Counted from the stretch's first letter, positions 8,184 through 15,219 are shown. The stretch: 17,019 nucleotides of DNA from JANWYT01 sp034432435 (GCA_034432435.1 DAOUBS010000149.1:1-17019), one strand, 5' to 3'. The notes: generated from the letters alone by a model not told the origin. Program-made: numbers and translations.

Positions 8184-8854
8184 GCCTCGTTCACCCCCGT
8201 GATGCGGATGCCCGCGCCTTTGACCTTGTAGCGCTTGTTGATGTACAGCAGCACCGGCGTGAGCGCCTCGGCAGCGATGGCGTTTTGCAGCGGCCCGGCA
8301 TCAATCGGGCGCAGCCCCGCCGCCCGCACCAGCTTCATCGCGTTCTCTTTGGCTTCTTCATGGTCGGCGCACACCAACACATCGCAGTCTACTTCAGCGT
8401 GCACGTCCTTGAGCTTGACTGCGCTCACGTTCTGGAAGGCGGCCACAACTGGCGTCTCTGATCCTAGGATCTCTTGCGCTTCCAAACACGCCGCCTTGCC
8501 AGACGGAATGTTAACAGTGGTAATGGCCGGTGGAGCTAGCGGAACAGTGAGGTCAATGACCATCGCCTCCTTGAGGTGAGGTTTGATCGCCTCGAGCGTG
8601 GCGCGGTGCGCGTCATACGGCACGCTCAGCACAACCGTTTGAGCAGCAGCGGCAGCTTGCTCGTTGCTCATCCCCGTTAAGTAGTCCGCCCCCAACGTCT
8701 GATTAAGCTCAGCGGCTGCGTTCAGCGCTTTGTCCGCGCTGCGCGAGCCGATGATAACTTTGTAACCGTTCAGCGCCCAACGCATGGCCAGCGCTGACCC
8801 TTCCTTCCCAGTGCCACCGATCACCGCCACCACTGGAACTAATGAGCCGCTCAT
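8180..8854 (-). CDS. npdG: F420H2:NADP+ oxidoreductase
   Basis: A 224-residue NADPH-dependent F420 reductase (Fno/NpdG). It moves hydride between NADP(H) and F420, so it links the cofactor made by this cluster to the central redox pool. The Rossmann fingerprint VVAVIGGTGKEGSALAMRWA (8-27) and IIGSRS (34-39) bind NADP; LSVPYDAH (75-82) and the AFQNVSAVKL segment (about 139-148) are family features. Length is standard. It is the first F420 gene in reading order. A 39-bp AT-richer gap (8855-8893) precedes it; an AAGG-TAGG stretch a few bases before the ATG can serve as ribosome site, but I saw no convincing promoter there, so transcription may come from further upstream. Confidence 0.93.
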   Translation of the reverse strand: MSGSLVPVVAVIGGTGKEGSALAMRWALNGYKVIIGSRSADKALNAAAELNQTLGADYLTGMSNEQAAAAAQTVVLSVPYDAHRATLEAIKPHLKEAMVIDLTVPLAPPAITTVNIPSGKAACLEAQEILGSETPVVAAFQNVSAVKLKDVHAEVDCDVLVCADHEEAKENAMKLVRAAGLRPIDAGPLQNAIAAEALTPVLLYINKRYKVKGAGIRITGVNEA

Positions 8855-8893
8855 AAATAGCCTACCTTAAAATTGTCTCAGTTAAACGTGGGG

Positions 8894-9361
8894 TTATTCT
8901 AGCGAAATACCCGACGCTGTGTAAGACACACTGGTCTTTTGCGGCGCGTACAAGCGGCGCACGTAATACGGCCTGTCGCAGTACAAATCGTCCAGCGTGA
9001 GCGCATCGGCAAAACGATCCCATGTGGTGTGGATGAAGGCAAACGCGCGGCGGCTGGCGTTGACGATAGGCGGGCGCGTTTCACGCACGAGGCCAAGCTG
9101 GCACAGCCAGTAGAGCGCCTGCGCACGTGGATGCCGCGGCTCATCCGGCATCAGGTCGCACCGCCGCGCCAGCTCCACCCCGCGCAGCGCTGCGTAGTAG
9201 TAGACCGCCCCGCGTAGGAAGAAGCCCAACACCTCAGCGTTGACCCCGTCGGGCAGCGCCGTCACCGGAACCCGATAGCGCCGCTCATCGAGCAGCCAAC
9301 GCAGATCGCGCTGCCGTCTCACCACGCTGACTAGCACCCGATCTTCTGCGAAGAGCGTCAT
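8894..9361 (-). CDS. Uncharacterised 155-aa protein
   Basis: I do not recognise a named family. The protein is soluble-looking and rich in aromatics and arginine, with no signal peptide. Notable stretches are YRVPVTALP (29-37), VYYYAALRGVELARRCDL (53-70), PDEPRHPRAQALYWLCQLG (72-90) and RRAFAFIHTTWDRFADAL (104-121). From memory, this order (a YR-[IV]-P segment, a YYA strand, an arginine-rich RR-x-x-L, PDEPxHPRA, then FIxTTW near the end) recurs in uncharacterised Chloroflexota and cyanobacterial proteins, but I know of no function. Its ATG overlaps the stop of the small coiled-coil gene as ATGA, and npdG starts 39 bp after its stop. Being conserved-looking and translationally coupled, it is very likely a real gene. 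Confidence 0.8.
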   Translation of the reverse strand: MTLFAEDRVLVSVVRRQRDLRWLLDERRYRVPVTALPDGVNAEVLGFFLRGAVYYYAALRGVELARRCDLMPDEPRHPRAQALYWLCQLGLVRETRPPIVNASRRAFAFIHTTWDRFADALTLDDLYCDRPYYVRRLYAPQKTSVSYTASGISLE

Positions 9362-9588
9362 TCGTCCAGCCTCATGCCCTGTTCGAGCGCGCGCATCTCA
9401 CTGATGACCTCGTCGCGCTCGCTAGCCAGCGCACGATACCGTGGCAGTTGGCCAGCGCGCCCGCTGTCTGGCCCGCTCAGCAGTTGGCTGATCTCTCTCT
9501 CCAACACAGCGCGGCGCTCCGACAGGGCTTGATAGCGCTCAAGCGACTCTCTGTCCGACGATTCACTGAAGCTCCCGCTGTCGGTCAT
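9358..9588 (-). CDS. Small two-repeat coiled-coil protein (76 aa)
   Basis: A 76-residue, highly charged, helix-forming protein with no recognised family. It contains two similar segments: RYQALSERRAVLEREISQL (18-36) and RYRALASERDEVISEMRAL (50-68), separated by a short Gly/Pro/Ser loop (39-47). This pattern predicts an antiparallel helical hairpin that could act as an adaptor or dimeriser. The start at 9588 lies 26 bp inside the 3' end of the GT2 gene, on the same strand in another frame, and is supported by a strong GGAGG ribosome site six bases upstream. Its stop overlaps the next start as ATGA, so it is probably coupled to the 155-aa protein. Confidence 0.75.
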   Translation of the reverse strand: MTDSGSFSESSDRESLERYQALSERRAVLEREISQLLSGPDSGRAGQLPRYRALASERDEVISEMRALEQGMRLDE

Positions 9589-10597
9589 CTGGAACCTCCA
9601 TTGAACTAGTGTAAGCAGGGGGCAGCACGCCCGTATCGGCTAGGTGACGCCGCGAGGCTACCACGTACAGCGGTCGGTTGCGCGTCTCATCGTAAATTCG
9701 CGCCACGTACTGACCGATGATGAACATGAAGAACATTTGGAACGCCCCCACTGCCAGCAGCAGCACGATCGTCGTCGCTTGGCCGCCGAAGAACGCCTCC
9801 CCCATGAACAGTCGCAGGAAGACGATCACTGTGCCAGCCACCACCGCCAGCACCGCCAGCAGCAGGCTCCCGTAGATCATCAGTTGCAGCGGAAAGTAGG
9901 AAAAGCTGGTGATCGCGTCCCCGGCGAAGGAGAGCATCTTCTTCAAGGGGTACTTCGTCTGGCCTGCAGCGCGCGCGCGCCGCACATAACCGACCCCCGT
10001 TTGTTTGAAACCCGCCCAACTCGTCATCCCTCGCACAAAGCGGTTGTGCTCGCGCATGGCGCGCAGCACATCCGCCACCCGCCGATCCATCAAGCGAAAG
10101 TCGCCCGTGTCGAGTGGGATGTCCACGTCTGTGATGCGGTAGACAAAGCGATAGAAGAGCTTGGCCGTCGCTAACTTGAACAGGCTCTCGCCCTCGCGCG
10201 CAGTGCGCACCGCGTAGACGACATCAAAGCCTTCGCGCCACTTGGCCACCAGCTCCGGGATGACCTCGGGTGGGTCTTGTAGGTCGCTGTCGATCAAGAT
10301 CACCGCGTCGCCGCTCGCGTGGTCGATGCCGGCCGTCACCGCCACTTGATGGCCAAAGTTGCGCGCAAAGTTCACCACGCGCACGTGCTCGTCAATGTCC
10401 GCGAGTTGGTTCATCACATCGAGCGAGCCATCACGGCTGCCGTCGTTGATGAGCAGAATTTCATACGGTTCGCCGAGGCCGCGCATGACCGCCGTCAGCC
10501 GCTCGTAAAACTGCGGCAGCACTTCTTCCTCGTTGTAGACAGGCGCAACAATCGAAAAGACGGGTTTCACCATAGACTTGCTCAAGTGTGGACGCAT
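9563..10597 (-). CDS. GT2 glycosyltransferase, polyprenyl-phosphate sugar synthase type
   Basis: A 344-residue family 2 glycosyltransferase of the DPM1/GtrB type, which transfers a sugar from a nucleotide donor to polyprenyl phosphate at the inner membrane face. The GT-A domain shows VAPVYNEEE (17-25), INDGSRDGS (50-58), FARNFGHQVAVTAGIDHASG (77-96) and the metal-binding IDSDLQDPPE (102-111); TGDFRLMDRR and QTKYPLKK follow. Two transmembrane helices lie near residues 240-262 and 278-312, then a short cytoplasmic tail. The first ATG (10597) follows a weak GGTAAG site; an in-frame ATG at 10573 that starts MVKPVFSIVAPVYNEE is a plausible alternative. The product could feed the GT-C enzyme at 1811-4219. 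The sugar is not known. Confidence 0.9.
   Translation of the reverse strand: MRPHLSKSMVKPVFSIVAPVYNEEEVLPQFYERLTAVMRGLGEPYEILLINDGSRDGSLDVMNQLADIDEHVRVVNFARNFGHQVAVTAGIDHASGDAVILIDSDLQDPPEVIPELVAKWREGFDVVYAVRTAREGESLFKLATAKLFYRFVYRITDVDIPLDTGDFRLMDRRVADVLRAMREHNRFVRGMTSWAGFKQTGVGYVRRARAAGQTKYPLKKMLSFAGDAITSFSYFPLQLMIYGSLLLAVLAVVAGTVIVFLRLFMGEAFFGGQATTIVLLLAVGAFQMFFMFIIGQYVARIYDETRNRPLYVVASRRHLADTGVLPPAYTSSMEVPDDRQRELQ
9595..9599 (-). promoter_or_regulatory. Strong Shine-Dalgarno site for the 76-aa gene
   Basis: GGAGG on the minus strand, followed by the six-base spacer TTCCAG and ATG at 9588. It lies inside the coding end of the GT2 gene. It is the clearest ribosome site I saw in the window and fixes the start of the small coiled-coil gene. 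Confidence 0.7.
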
Positions 10598-10634
10598 TTC
10601 TTACCTGTATTGTAACGCAAGAATGCGCTGAACG

Positions 10635-11174
10635 TTACGCGCGCCGGTTGTTTTGCCTATATACACGCGGATCGCCCGTCTGACGCACCCAATCCGCGAG
10701 ATCCTGCCACCAGTGGACATCCCAATAGCTGATCGCGGCCCCGCTCGGCGACGGCAGCACGTACACCGCCAGCCCTGTGCTGGGCTGCCACCCGTAAGCG
10801 ATTTGCTGCGTGGGGCGCTGCAAATAGATCGAAGCAGCTTTTTTGCTGGTGAAAGCCACTGCGCGCGGCTCATAACGGCGCATCGCCGCAGCGAACCGCT
10901 CCCGATCAAAGTCTGTATGGCTCAAGTCGCTGTCGTTGCCGATGGCGCGCTTGGCCATGTCTGTCAGGCCGAGGCCATACCGTAGAAGCTGACGAAAGTC
11001 CGCAGCGGCAAAGTCGGGCGGGATGAGTCCGATCTGACGCAGCGTCGGCCAGAAGCGGTTGGTAGGGTTGCCGTAGTAAGCCCCCTGCTGCGCTGAGATG
11101 CGGCTGGGGGCCGTCCCACAGAACACCAGCACCAGCCCATGCTCCAACACGTCGGGCAGCACATCGCCCGTCAT
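10635..11174 (-). CDS. mug: Mug/TDG-family mismatch-specific uracil-DNA glycosylase
   Basis: A 179-residue glycosylase of the Mug/TDG branch of the uracil-DNA glycosylase superfamily, which removes uracil or damaged pyrimidines from mismatches. Conserved parts are LVFCGTAPS (16-24), GAYYGNPTNRFWPTLRQIGL (31-50), GLGLTDMAKRA (68-78), AFTSKKAA (107-114) and VLPSPSGAAISYWD (139-152). Motif 1 reads GTAPS where E. coli Mug has GINPG, so the catalytic asparagine position is alanine; from memory this GTA variant is common in a large bacterial subgroup. Gaps of 45 bp before and 37 bp after separate it from its neighbours, so it is in the string but not overlapped. Confidence 0.86.
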   Translation of the reverse strand: MTGDVLPDVLEHGLVLVFCGTAPSRISAQQGAYYGNPTNRFWPTLRQIGLIPPDFAAADFRQLLRYGLGLTDMAKRAIGNDSDLSHTDFDRERFAAAMRRYEPRAVAFTSKKAASIYLQRPTQQIAYGWQPSTGLAVYVLPSPSGAAISYWDVHWWQDLADWVRQTGDPRVYRQNNRRA

Positions 11175-11219
11175 CCGCGTGCTGACCTCACCGCGGCTGC
11201 GTTGGGCTTGACGCCTGCA

Positions 11220-11660
11220 CTACTCATCGTTCGTGGATCGGTTCTGCTTCATTGCCTGTGACAAGCGCTCGCTCATGATGAAGATAGCGGTTGCATCCGC
11301 AATAAGATGGCCGTCGTGGTTGGTCAGCGCTGCCCACGTGAAGGTCTTGCGGCCCTCCGTACGCTCCACGCTGGCGGTTACCCGCAGCGGCTGGTCGAGC
11401 GGCGCGCTGGCGCGGTAGTTCACCGTCATGGTGACAGTGAAGCCGACGCGTCCCGCCTCAAAGCAGGCGGTGCCCATCGCCTCATCGAGCACTGCCGCCA
11501 CCGCCCCACCATGCGCATAGCCGGGCGGGCCTTCCTTGCTGGCGTCAAAGGTGAACTGGGCTTCAACCGCCCCATCCCCCATCCGCTGAAACGTGACGCC
11601 GTAGCCGCCCGGCGCAGGGCTGCGCATCATGCGCGAGCCGACAAATTGTGATTCCGCCAT
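11220..11660 (-). CDS. PaaI-type hotdog thioesterase, copy B
   Basis: A 146-residue single hotdog-fold protein of the PaaI/acyl-CoA thioesterase group. The active-site helix region reads GPPGYAHGGAVAAVLDEAMG (44-63), with His50-Gly-Gly and the acidic pair Asp59-Glu60. Length is standard. It lies 28 bp after a similar gene (11689-12075); both begin with an FVGS motif and share PPG..HGGA.AAVLDEAM, so they look like an old tandem duplication. Hotdog proteins act as dimers or tetramers, so a mixed complex is possible. Its N-terminus also contains a short MMRSPAPGG insertion, and the substrate is unknown. Confidence 0.85.
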   Translation of the reverse strand: MAESQFVGSRMMRSPAPGGYGVTFQRMGDGAVEAQFTFDASKEGPPGYAHGGAVAAVLDEAMGTACFEAGRVGFTVTMTVNYRASAPLDQPLRVTASVERTEGRKTFTWAALTNHDGHLIADATAIFIMSERLSQAMKQNRSTNDE

Positions 11661-11688
11661 CGTTGACTCAATCCTTTTGCTGCTTCAA

Positions 11689-12075
11689 TCATGTGCTGGG
11701 GCGGCTCATCAAGATGAACAAGCCCTCCGCTTCGACGCACAGAGCATCTGCCTCATCGCGAATTTCCGCGCGCAGCCAGCGCTTGCGCCCCTCTCGGCCG
11801 GTCACCCAGCCGCGCACGTGCATCGGGCTGCCCACGCGCACTGGCCGCCGATAGCTGATGTTGAGCTGCGCGGTGAAAGCCGGTTCCTTGTGGTGGAACA
11901 CAGTGGCGGTCATCGCTTCGTCCAACACTGCCGCCAGCGCCCCGCCGTGGACGATCCCGGGCGGCCCCATGTAGCGCTCGTCGAACGTCATCGCCGCCCG
12001 CAGCACGTCGTCAGCGTCCGCCGCAAAGCGCAGCCCAAACCCACGTCCCACAAAATTCGACCCAACGAACGTCAT
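11689..12075 (-). CDS. PaaI-type hotdog thioesterase, copy A
   Basis: A 128-residue hotdog-fold thioesterase. The motif GPPGIVHGGALAAVLDEAM (37-55) holds His43-Gly-Gly and Asp52-Glu53, as in copy B immediately downstream. I chose the ATG at 12075 because it overlaps the Nudix gene stop as ATGA and gives an N-terminus (TFVGSNFVGRGFG) parallel to copy B. A longer frame to 12168 only adds Ala/Gly-rich residues translated out of frame from the Nudix gene. The two copies have clearly diverged outside the active site, so they are not a recent duplication. Substrate unknown. Confidence 0.85.
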   Translation of the reverse strand: MTFVGSNFVGRGFGLRFAADADDVLRAAMTFDERYMGPPGIVHGGALAAVLDEAMTATVFHHKEPAFTAQLNISYRRPVRVGSPMHVRGWVTGREGRKRWLRAEIRDEADALCVEAEGLFILMSRPST

Positions 12076-12944
12076 AACGGCTCCAAAAGGGTCACCACAC
12101 GGTTGACCGGCCCCCGCAGCGCCCGCCGATAGCCCACCAGCCAGCGCTCGCTGTCGGGCAGCGTCCACGCGATGCCGCGCTCGCTGATGCGCGAGGCGGG
12201 CGCAATCTCAGTGTGGAAGATGAACTCAATCACGCCGCGCTCGACATGCTGATACAAACCAATCCAGCGCAGTTCCGCCGTGCGCAGCTCGTACACCCCA
12301 TACTGATCGCGCACGTAGGCCCGCACCTGTTCCCACGGGGCAGACGCGCCGTTAACGCGGCAGCCGGGCAAGCTGCGCGTGCCGTCTGGCAGGTCGTTGG
12401 CCAGCACTGTTCCCGTCAAGCGATCCAACACGGCGAGGCTCGCGTGGACTTCAAAGCGCGGCCAGCGCGGCTCCGGCCGACCCGTCAGCAGGTTCTTCAC
12501 GTAGCGCCACGCCAACTGCCGCTGAACGCGCCGCAGCACCGCAGGCGGCGTCACCAACACATGCAGCCGCGACACCCCCGCTAGCGCGTCTTTGGCCATG
12601 AAGTCGCCGAAGAAGTCTTTGGGCAGCATCTCAGCGCTGAAGAAGCGATTTTCGGTGCTCTCAGCGGTGGCCGACTGAAGCGCCCCGCCCACCACCCACG
12701 CCAGAAACAACACGTTAAGGCGGCTGCGGCCTTGCTGATAGTACAGCCCCAGCGGGCGTGCCACCTCGCACACGATGCCGGTTTCTTCCTGCACCTCGCG
12801 CTGCGCCGCAGCCGCCAGCGCCTCACCCGGATCTAAGCGCCCAGTGGGCAAGTTCCACACGCCTAGATCGCCGCGCCGCGAGAGCAGAATCTCGTCCTGA
12901 TCGTTCAGCACCGCCGCAGCTACCCCGATTCGCAGAGGGTTCAT
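12072..12944 (-). CDS. Nudix hydrolase with a degenerate second Nudix-like half
   Basis: A 290-residue protein. Residues 1-140 are a Nudix domain whose box fits GX5EX7REUXEEXGU exactly: Gly35, Glu41, Arg49-Glu50, Glu53-Glu54, Gly56. It should hydrolyse a nucleoside diphosphate linked to another group, with Mg2+. Residues 165-290 look like a second, inactive copy: LPGCRVNGA (192-200) then an Arg/Tyr-rich helix and YGVYEL (215-220), in which the acidic catalytic positions are lost (Tyr210, Asp213, Gln214). IGLYQHVERGVIEFIFHTEI parallels LGLYYQQGRSRLNVLFLAWV in the first half. It overlaps the deaminase stop by 1 bp (TGATG) and the thioesterase start by 4 bp. The substrate is unknown; typical Nudix proteins are half this length. 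Confidence 0.87.
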   Translation of the reverse strand: MNPLRIGVAAAVLNDQDEILLSRRGDLGVWNLPTGRLDPGEALAAAAQREVQEETGIVCEVARPLGLYYQQGRSRLNVLFLAWVVGGALQSATAESTENRFFSAEMLPKDFFGDFMAKDALAGVSRLHVLVTPPAVLRRVQRQLAWRYVKNLLTGRPEPRWPRFEVHASLAVLDRLTGTVLANDLPDGTRSLPGCRVNGASAPWEQVRAYVRDQYGVYELRTAELRWIGLYQHVERGVIEFIFHTEIAPASRISERGIAWTLPDSERWLVGYRRALRGPVNRVVTLLEPL

Positions 12945-14302
12945 CAGTCGTCTCCACGCAGCAACTCGAACGCCGCGCGATTGTGTTCTTCTACGACACG
13001 CGGCACGTCCGCCGTTAGCAGATGTTCGTCCTCAACCACCACCCTCCCATGGATCATCGAGAACACCACCCCGACGCTGCTGCACAGCACCAACGCCGCC
13101 ACCGGATCATGTTGCGCGCCCGCAAACGCCAGCGCGTCTAGATTATACCCGATGATGTCGGCCGCCATATTCGGCGCGATGCGCCCGATGTCATCGCGCC
13201 CCAACACCTGCGCCCCGCCCACCGTCGCCAGCCACAGCGCCTCCCGCGCAGACATGGCCGCCGGGTCTTGATGCGCCACACGCTGAAGCAACATCGCCTG
13301 CCGCGCCTCGTTGAGCAGGTGGCCGCCATCGTTCGAGGCCGAGCCGTCCACCCCCAGCCCCACTTTGACCCCGCGCCGCAGCATCGCCCGCACCGGCGCA
13401 ACCCCCGAGGCTAGGCGCATGTTCGAACAGGGACAGTGCGCTACCCCTGTGCCCGTCTGCGCGAACAGGTCAATCTCACGCGCATCCAACTGCACGCAGT
13501 GCGCATGCCACACGTCCTCCCCCACCCAGCCGATGCTCTCTGCGTAGTCGCCGGGGCGCTGGCCGAACACCTCTAGGCTGTAGTCGACGTCAGACTGATT
13601 CTCAGCAAGGTGAGTGTGCAGCCGCACGCCGTAAGCGCGCGCCAACTGCGCCGACTCGCGCATCAAATCTTGAGAGACATTGAAGGGCGCGCACGGCGCA
13701 ACGACGATCTGCGTCATCGCGTAGCGCCCCGCGTCGTGATAGGTTTCGATCAGGCGGCGCGTGTCGTGCAGGACGAACGCCTCATCCTCCACCAGCACAT
13801 CCGGCGGCAGGCCGCCCTTGCTCTCGCCGAGCGTCATGCTGCCGCGCGCCGCGTGGAAACGCAGCCCCAACTCGCGCGCCACCTCGATCTGCCCGTCCAA
13901 CTGCGCCCCATTCGGGAAGGTGTAGGTGTGGTCGCTGCTGGTCGTGCAGCCGCTCAACAGCAGTTCGACCATCGAGGTGCGCGTGGCTGTGTAGAGCTGT
14001 TCGGGTTTCAGCCGCTTCCAAATGGGATAAAGCGCCCGCAGCCAGCCGAACAGCTCGTCCTGCTGCGCCATGACGCGCGTGATCGACTGGAACATGTGAT
14101 GATGGGTGTTCACCAAGCCGGGCAGCATCACCCAACGCGACGCATCTATGACACGATCAGCGGTCTCATGTGGGCATTCAGACTGTGGCCCCACCCACTC
14201 GATGACATGATCACGCACGAACACTGCCGCGTCGCGCAGCTCGCGCCCCTGCTCGTCCATCGTCAACAGCGTGTGAATCCGCTTCAGCAGCAGCGTTGCC
14301 AT
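12944..14302 (-). CDS. 8-oxoguanine deaminase (amidohydrolase superfamily)
   Basis: A 452-residue cytosine-deaminase-like amidohydrolase that most resembles bacterial 8-oxoguanine deaminase, which converts 8-oxoguanine to uric acid and ammonia. Metal and catalytic residues are visible: NTHHH (65-69, His67 and His69), HTHLAE (229-234, His231 and Glu234), HAHC (266-269) and GVDGSASND (317-325, Asp319). Segments SGCTTSSDHTYTFPNG (117-132) and FHAARGSMTLGESKGGLPPD (149-168) match that group rather than guanine or S-adenosylhomocysteine deaminases. Related triazine hydrolases of the AtzB type are the main alternative. It begins one base after folD ends and overlaps the Nudix gene by 1 bp. Uric acid is also a product of xanthine dehydrogenase, whose family is represented at the left end. 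Confidence 0.88.
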   Translation of the reverse strand: MATLLLKRIHTLLTMDEQGRELRDAAVFVRDHVIEWVGPQSECPHETADRVIDASRWVMLPGLVNTHHHMFQSITRVMAQQDELFGWLRALYPIWKRLKPEQLYTATRTSMVELLLSGCTTSSDHTYTFPNGAQLDGQIEVARELGLRFHAARGSMTLGESKGGLPPDVLVEDEAFVLHDTRRLIETYHDAGRYAMTQIVVAPCAPFNVSQDLMRESAQLARAYGVRLHTHLAENQSDVDYSLEVFGQRPGDYAESIGWVGEDVWHAHCVQLDAREIDLFAQTGTGVAHCPCSNMRLASGVAPVRAMLRRGVKVGLGVDGSASNDGGHLLNEARQAMLLQRVAHQDPAAMSAREALWLATVGGAQVLGRDDIGRIAPNMAADIIGYNLDALAFAGAQHDPVAALVLCSSVGVVFSMIHGRVVVEDEHLLTADVPRVVEEHNRAAFELLRGDD

Positions 14303-14303
14303 C

Positions 14304-15188
14304 TCAACTCGCCTGCCCCAGCGCTCGCTGCGCCGCTTTGACGCAGTTGCTTAAAAGCATAGTGATCGTCATCGGGCCGACGCCGCCAGGCACTTTGCTG
14401 ATCGCGCCCGCCACCTGCGCCGCGCTGTCAAAATCCACATCGCCCACAATGCGATAGCCGCGCTCAGTCGTAGGGTCGTCCACGCGGTTCGTCCCCACGT
14501 CGATGACCACTGCGCCCGGCTTCAGCCACTCCCCTTTGACGAAAAACGGCTGGCCAATCGCGGCGATCACCACGTCCGCACTGCGCACAATCTCGGGGAT
14601 GTTGCGCGTCCAGCTGTGGCAGACGGTGACAGTCGCGTTGGCCTTCATCAGCATCAGCGCCATCGGCAGGCCGACGATGTTGCTGCGCCCGATCACCACC
14701 GCGTTCGCCCCGCTCAGCGGCACGCCGTACGCCTCCAGCAGCGCCATACAGCCGGTCGGCGTGGCCGGGGTGAAGGACGGCTCGCGCCCCTTCATCGCTA
14801 GCGCGCCGATGTTGATCGGGTGGAACCCGTCTACGTCTTTCTCAAGGCTGACCGCGCTGAGAATCGCAGCCTCATCGACGTGCGCAGGCAGTGGCAGCTG
14901 CACGAGGATGCCGTGAACGGCTGGGTCAGCGTTCATCTGCTCGACCAGCGCGCGCACTCGATCCTGCGGGGTAGAGGCGTCAACAATTTCTACCACCGAG
15001 TGAATGCCGACGCGCTCGCAAGCGCGGCGTTTCATGCGCACATACTGCTGCGAGGCCGGGTTGTCCCCTGCCATCACCACCCCCAGCCCCGGCGTCACCC
15101 CCTGCGCGCACAGTTGGCCTACTTGCTCCGCAATTTGGGCTTGCAAGCGCTCAGCCACGGCTTGCCCATCAATGACTACAGCCCCCAT
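14304..15188 (-). CDS. folD: Methylene-tetrahydrofolate dehydrogenase / methenyl-tetrahydrofolate cyclohydrolase
   Basis: A 294-residue FolD, the cytoplasmic bifunctional enzyme interconverting 5,10-methylene-, methenyl- and 10-formyl-tetrahydrofolate with NADP+. Catalytic Tyr49 and Lys53 sit in YVRMK (49-53); GILVQLPLP, KDVDGFHP and the NADP site GRSNIVGLPMALML follow, and PGGVGPMT lies near the C-terminus. Length is typical. It is the first gene of the minus-strand string. The ATG at 15188 follows a GTAGGTAA ribosome-like site. A probable promoter lies about 60-85 bp upstream, overlapping a 12-bp direct repeat. The deaminase gene starts one base after its stop. Confidence 0.96.
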   Translation of the reverse strand: MGAVVIDGQAVAERLQAQIAEQVGQLCAQGVTPGLGVVMAGDNPASQQYVRMKRRACERVGIHSVVEIVDASTPQDRVRALVEQMNADPAVHGILVQLPLPAHVDEAAILSAVSLEKDVDGFHPINIGALAMKGREPSFTPATPTGCMALLEAYGVPLSGANAVVIGRSNIVGLPMALMLMKANATVTVCHSWTRNIPEIVRSADVVIAAIGQPFFVKGEWLKPGAVVIDVGTNRVDDPTTERGYRIVGDVDFDSAAQVAGAISKVPGGVGPMTITMLLSNCVKAAQRALGQAS

Positions 15189-15219
15189 CTCATTTACCTA
15201 CTTTCGTGGGATTGCCTGA

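Noticed and set aside
10598..10634. TACAAT as a -10 box for the GT2 gene.
   Set aside because: No acceptable -35 at 16-18 bp; one hexamer alone is not convincing.
13610..14341. Plus-strand frame of 243 codons.
   Set aside because: Antisense to the deaminase, whose metal ligands are all present; no recognisable domain.
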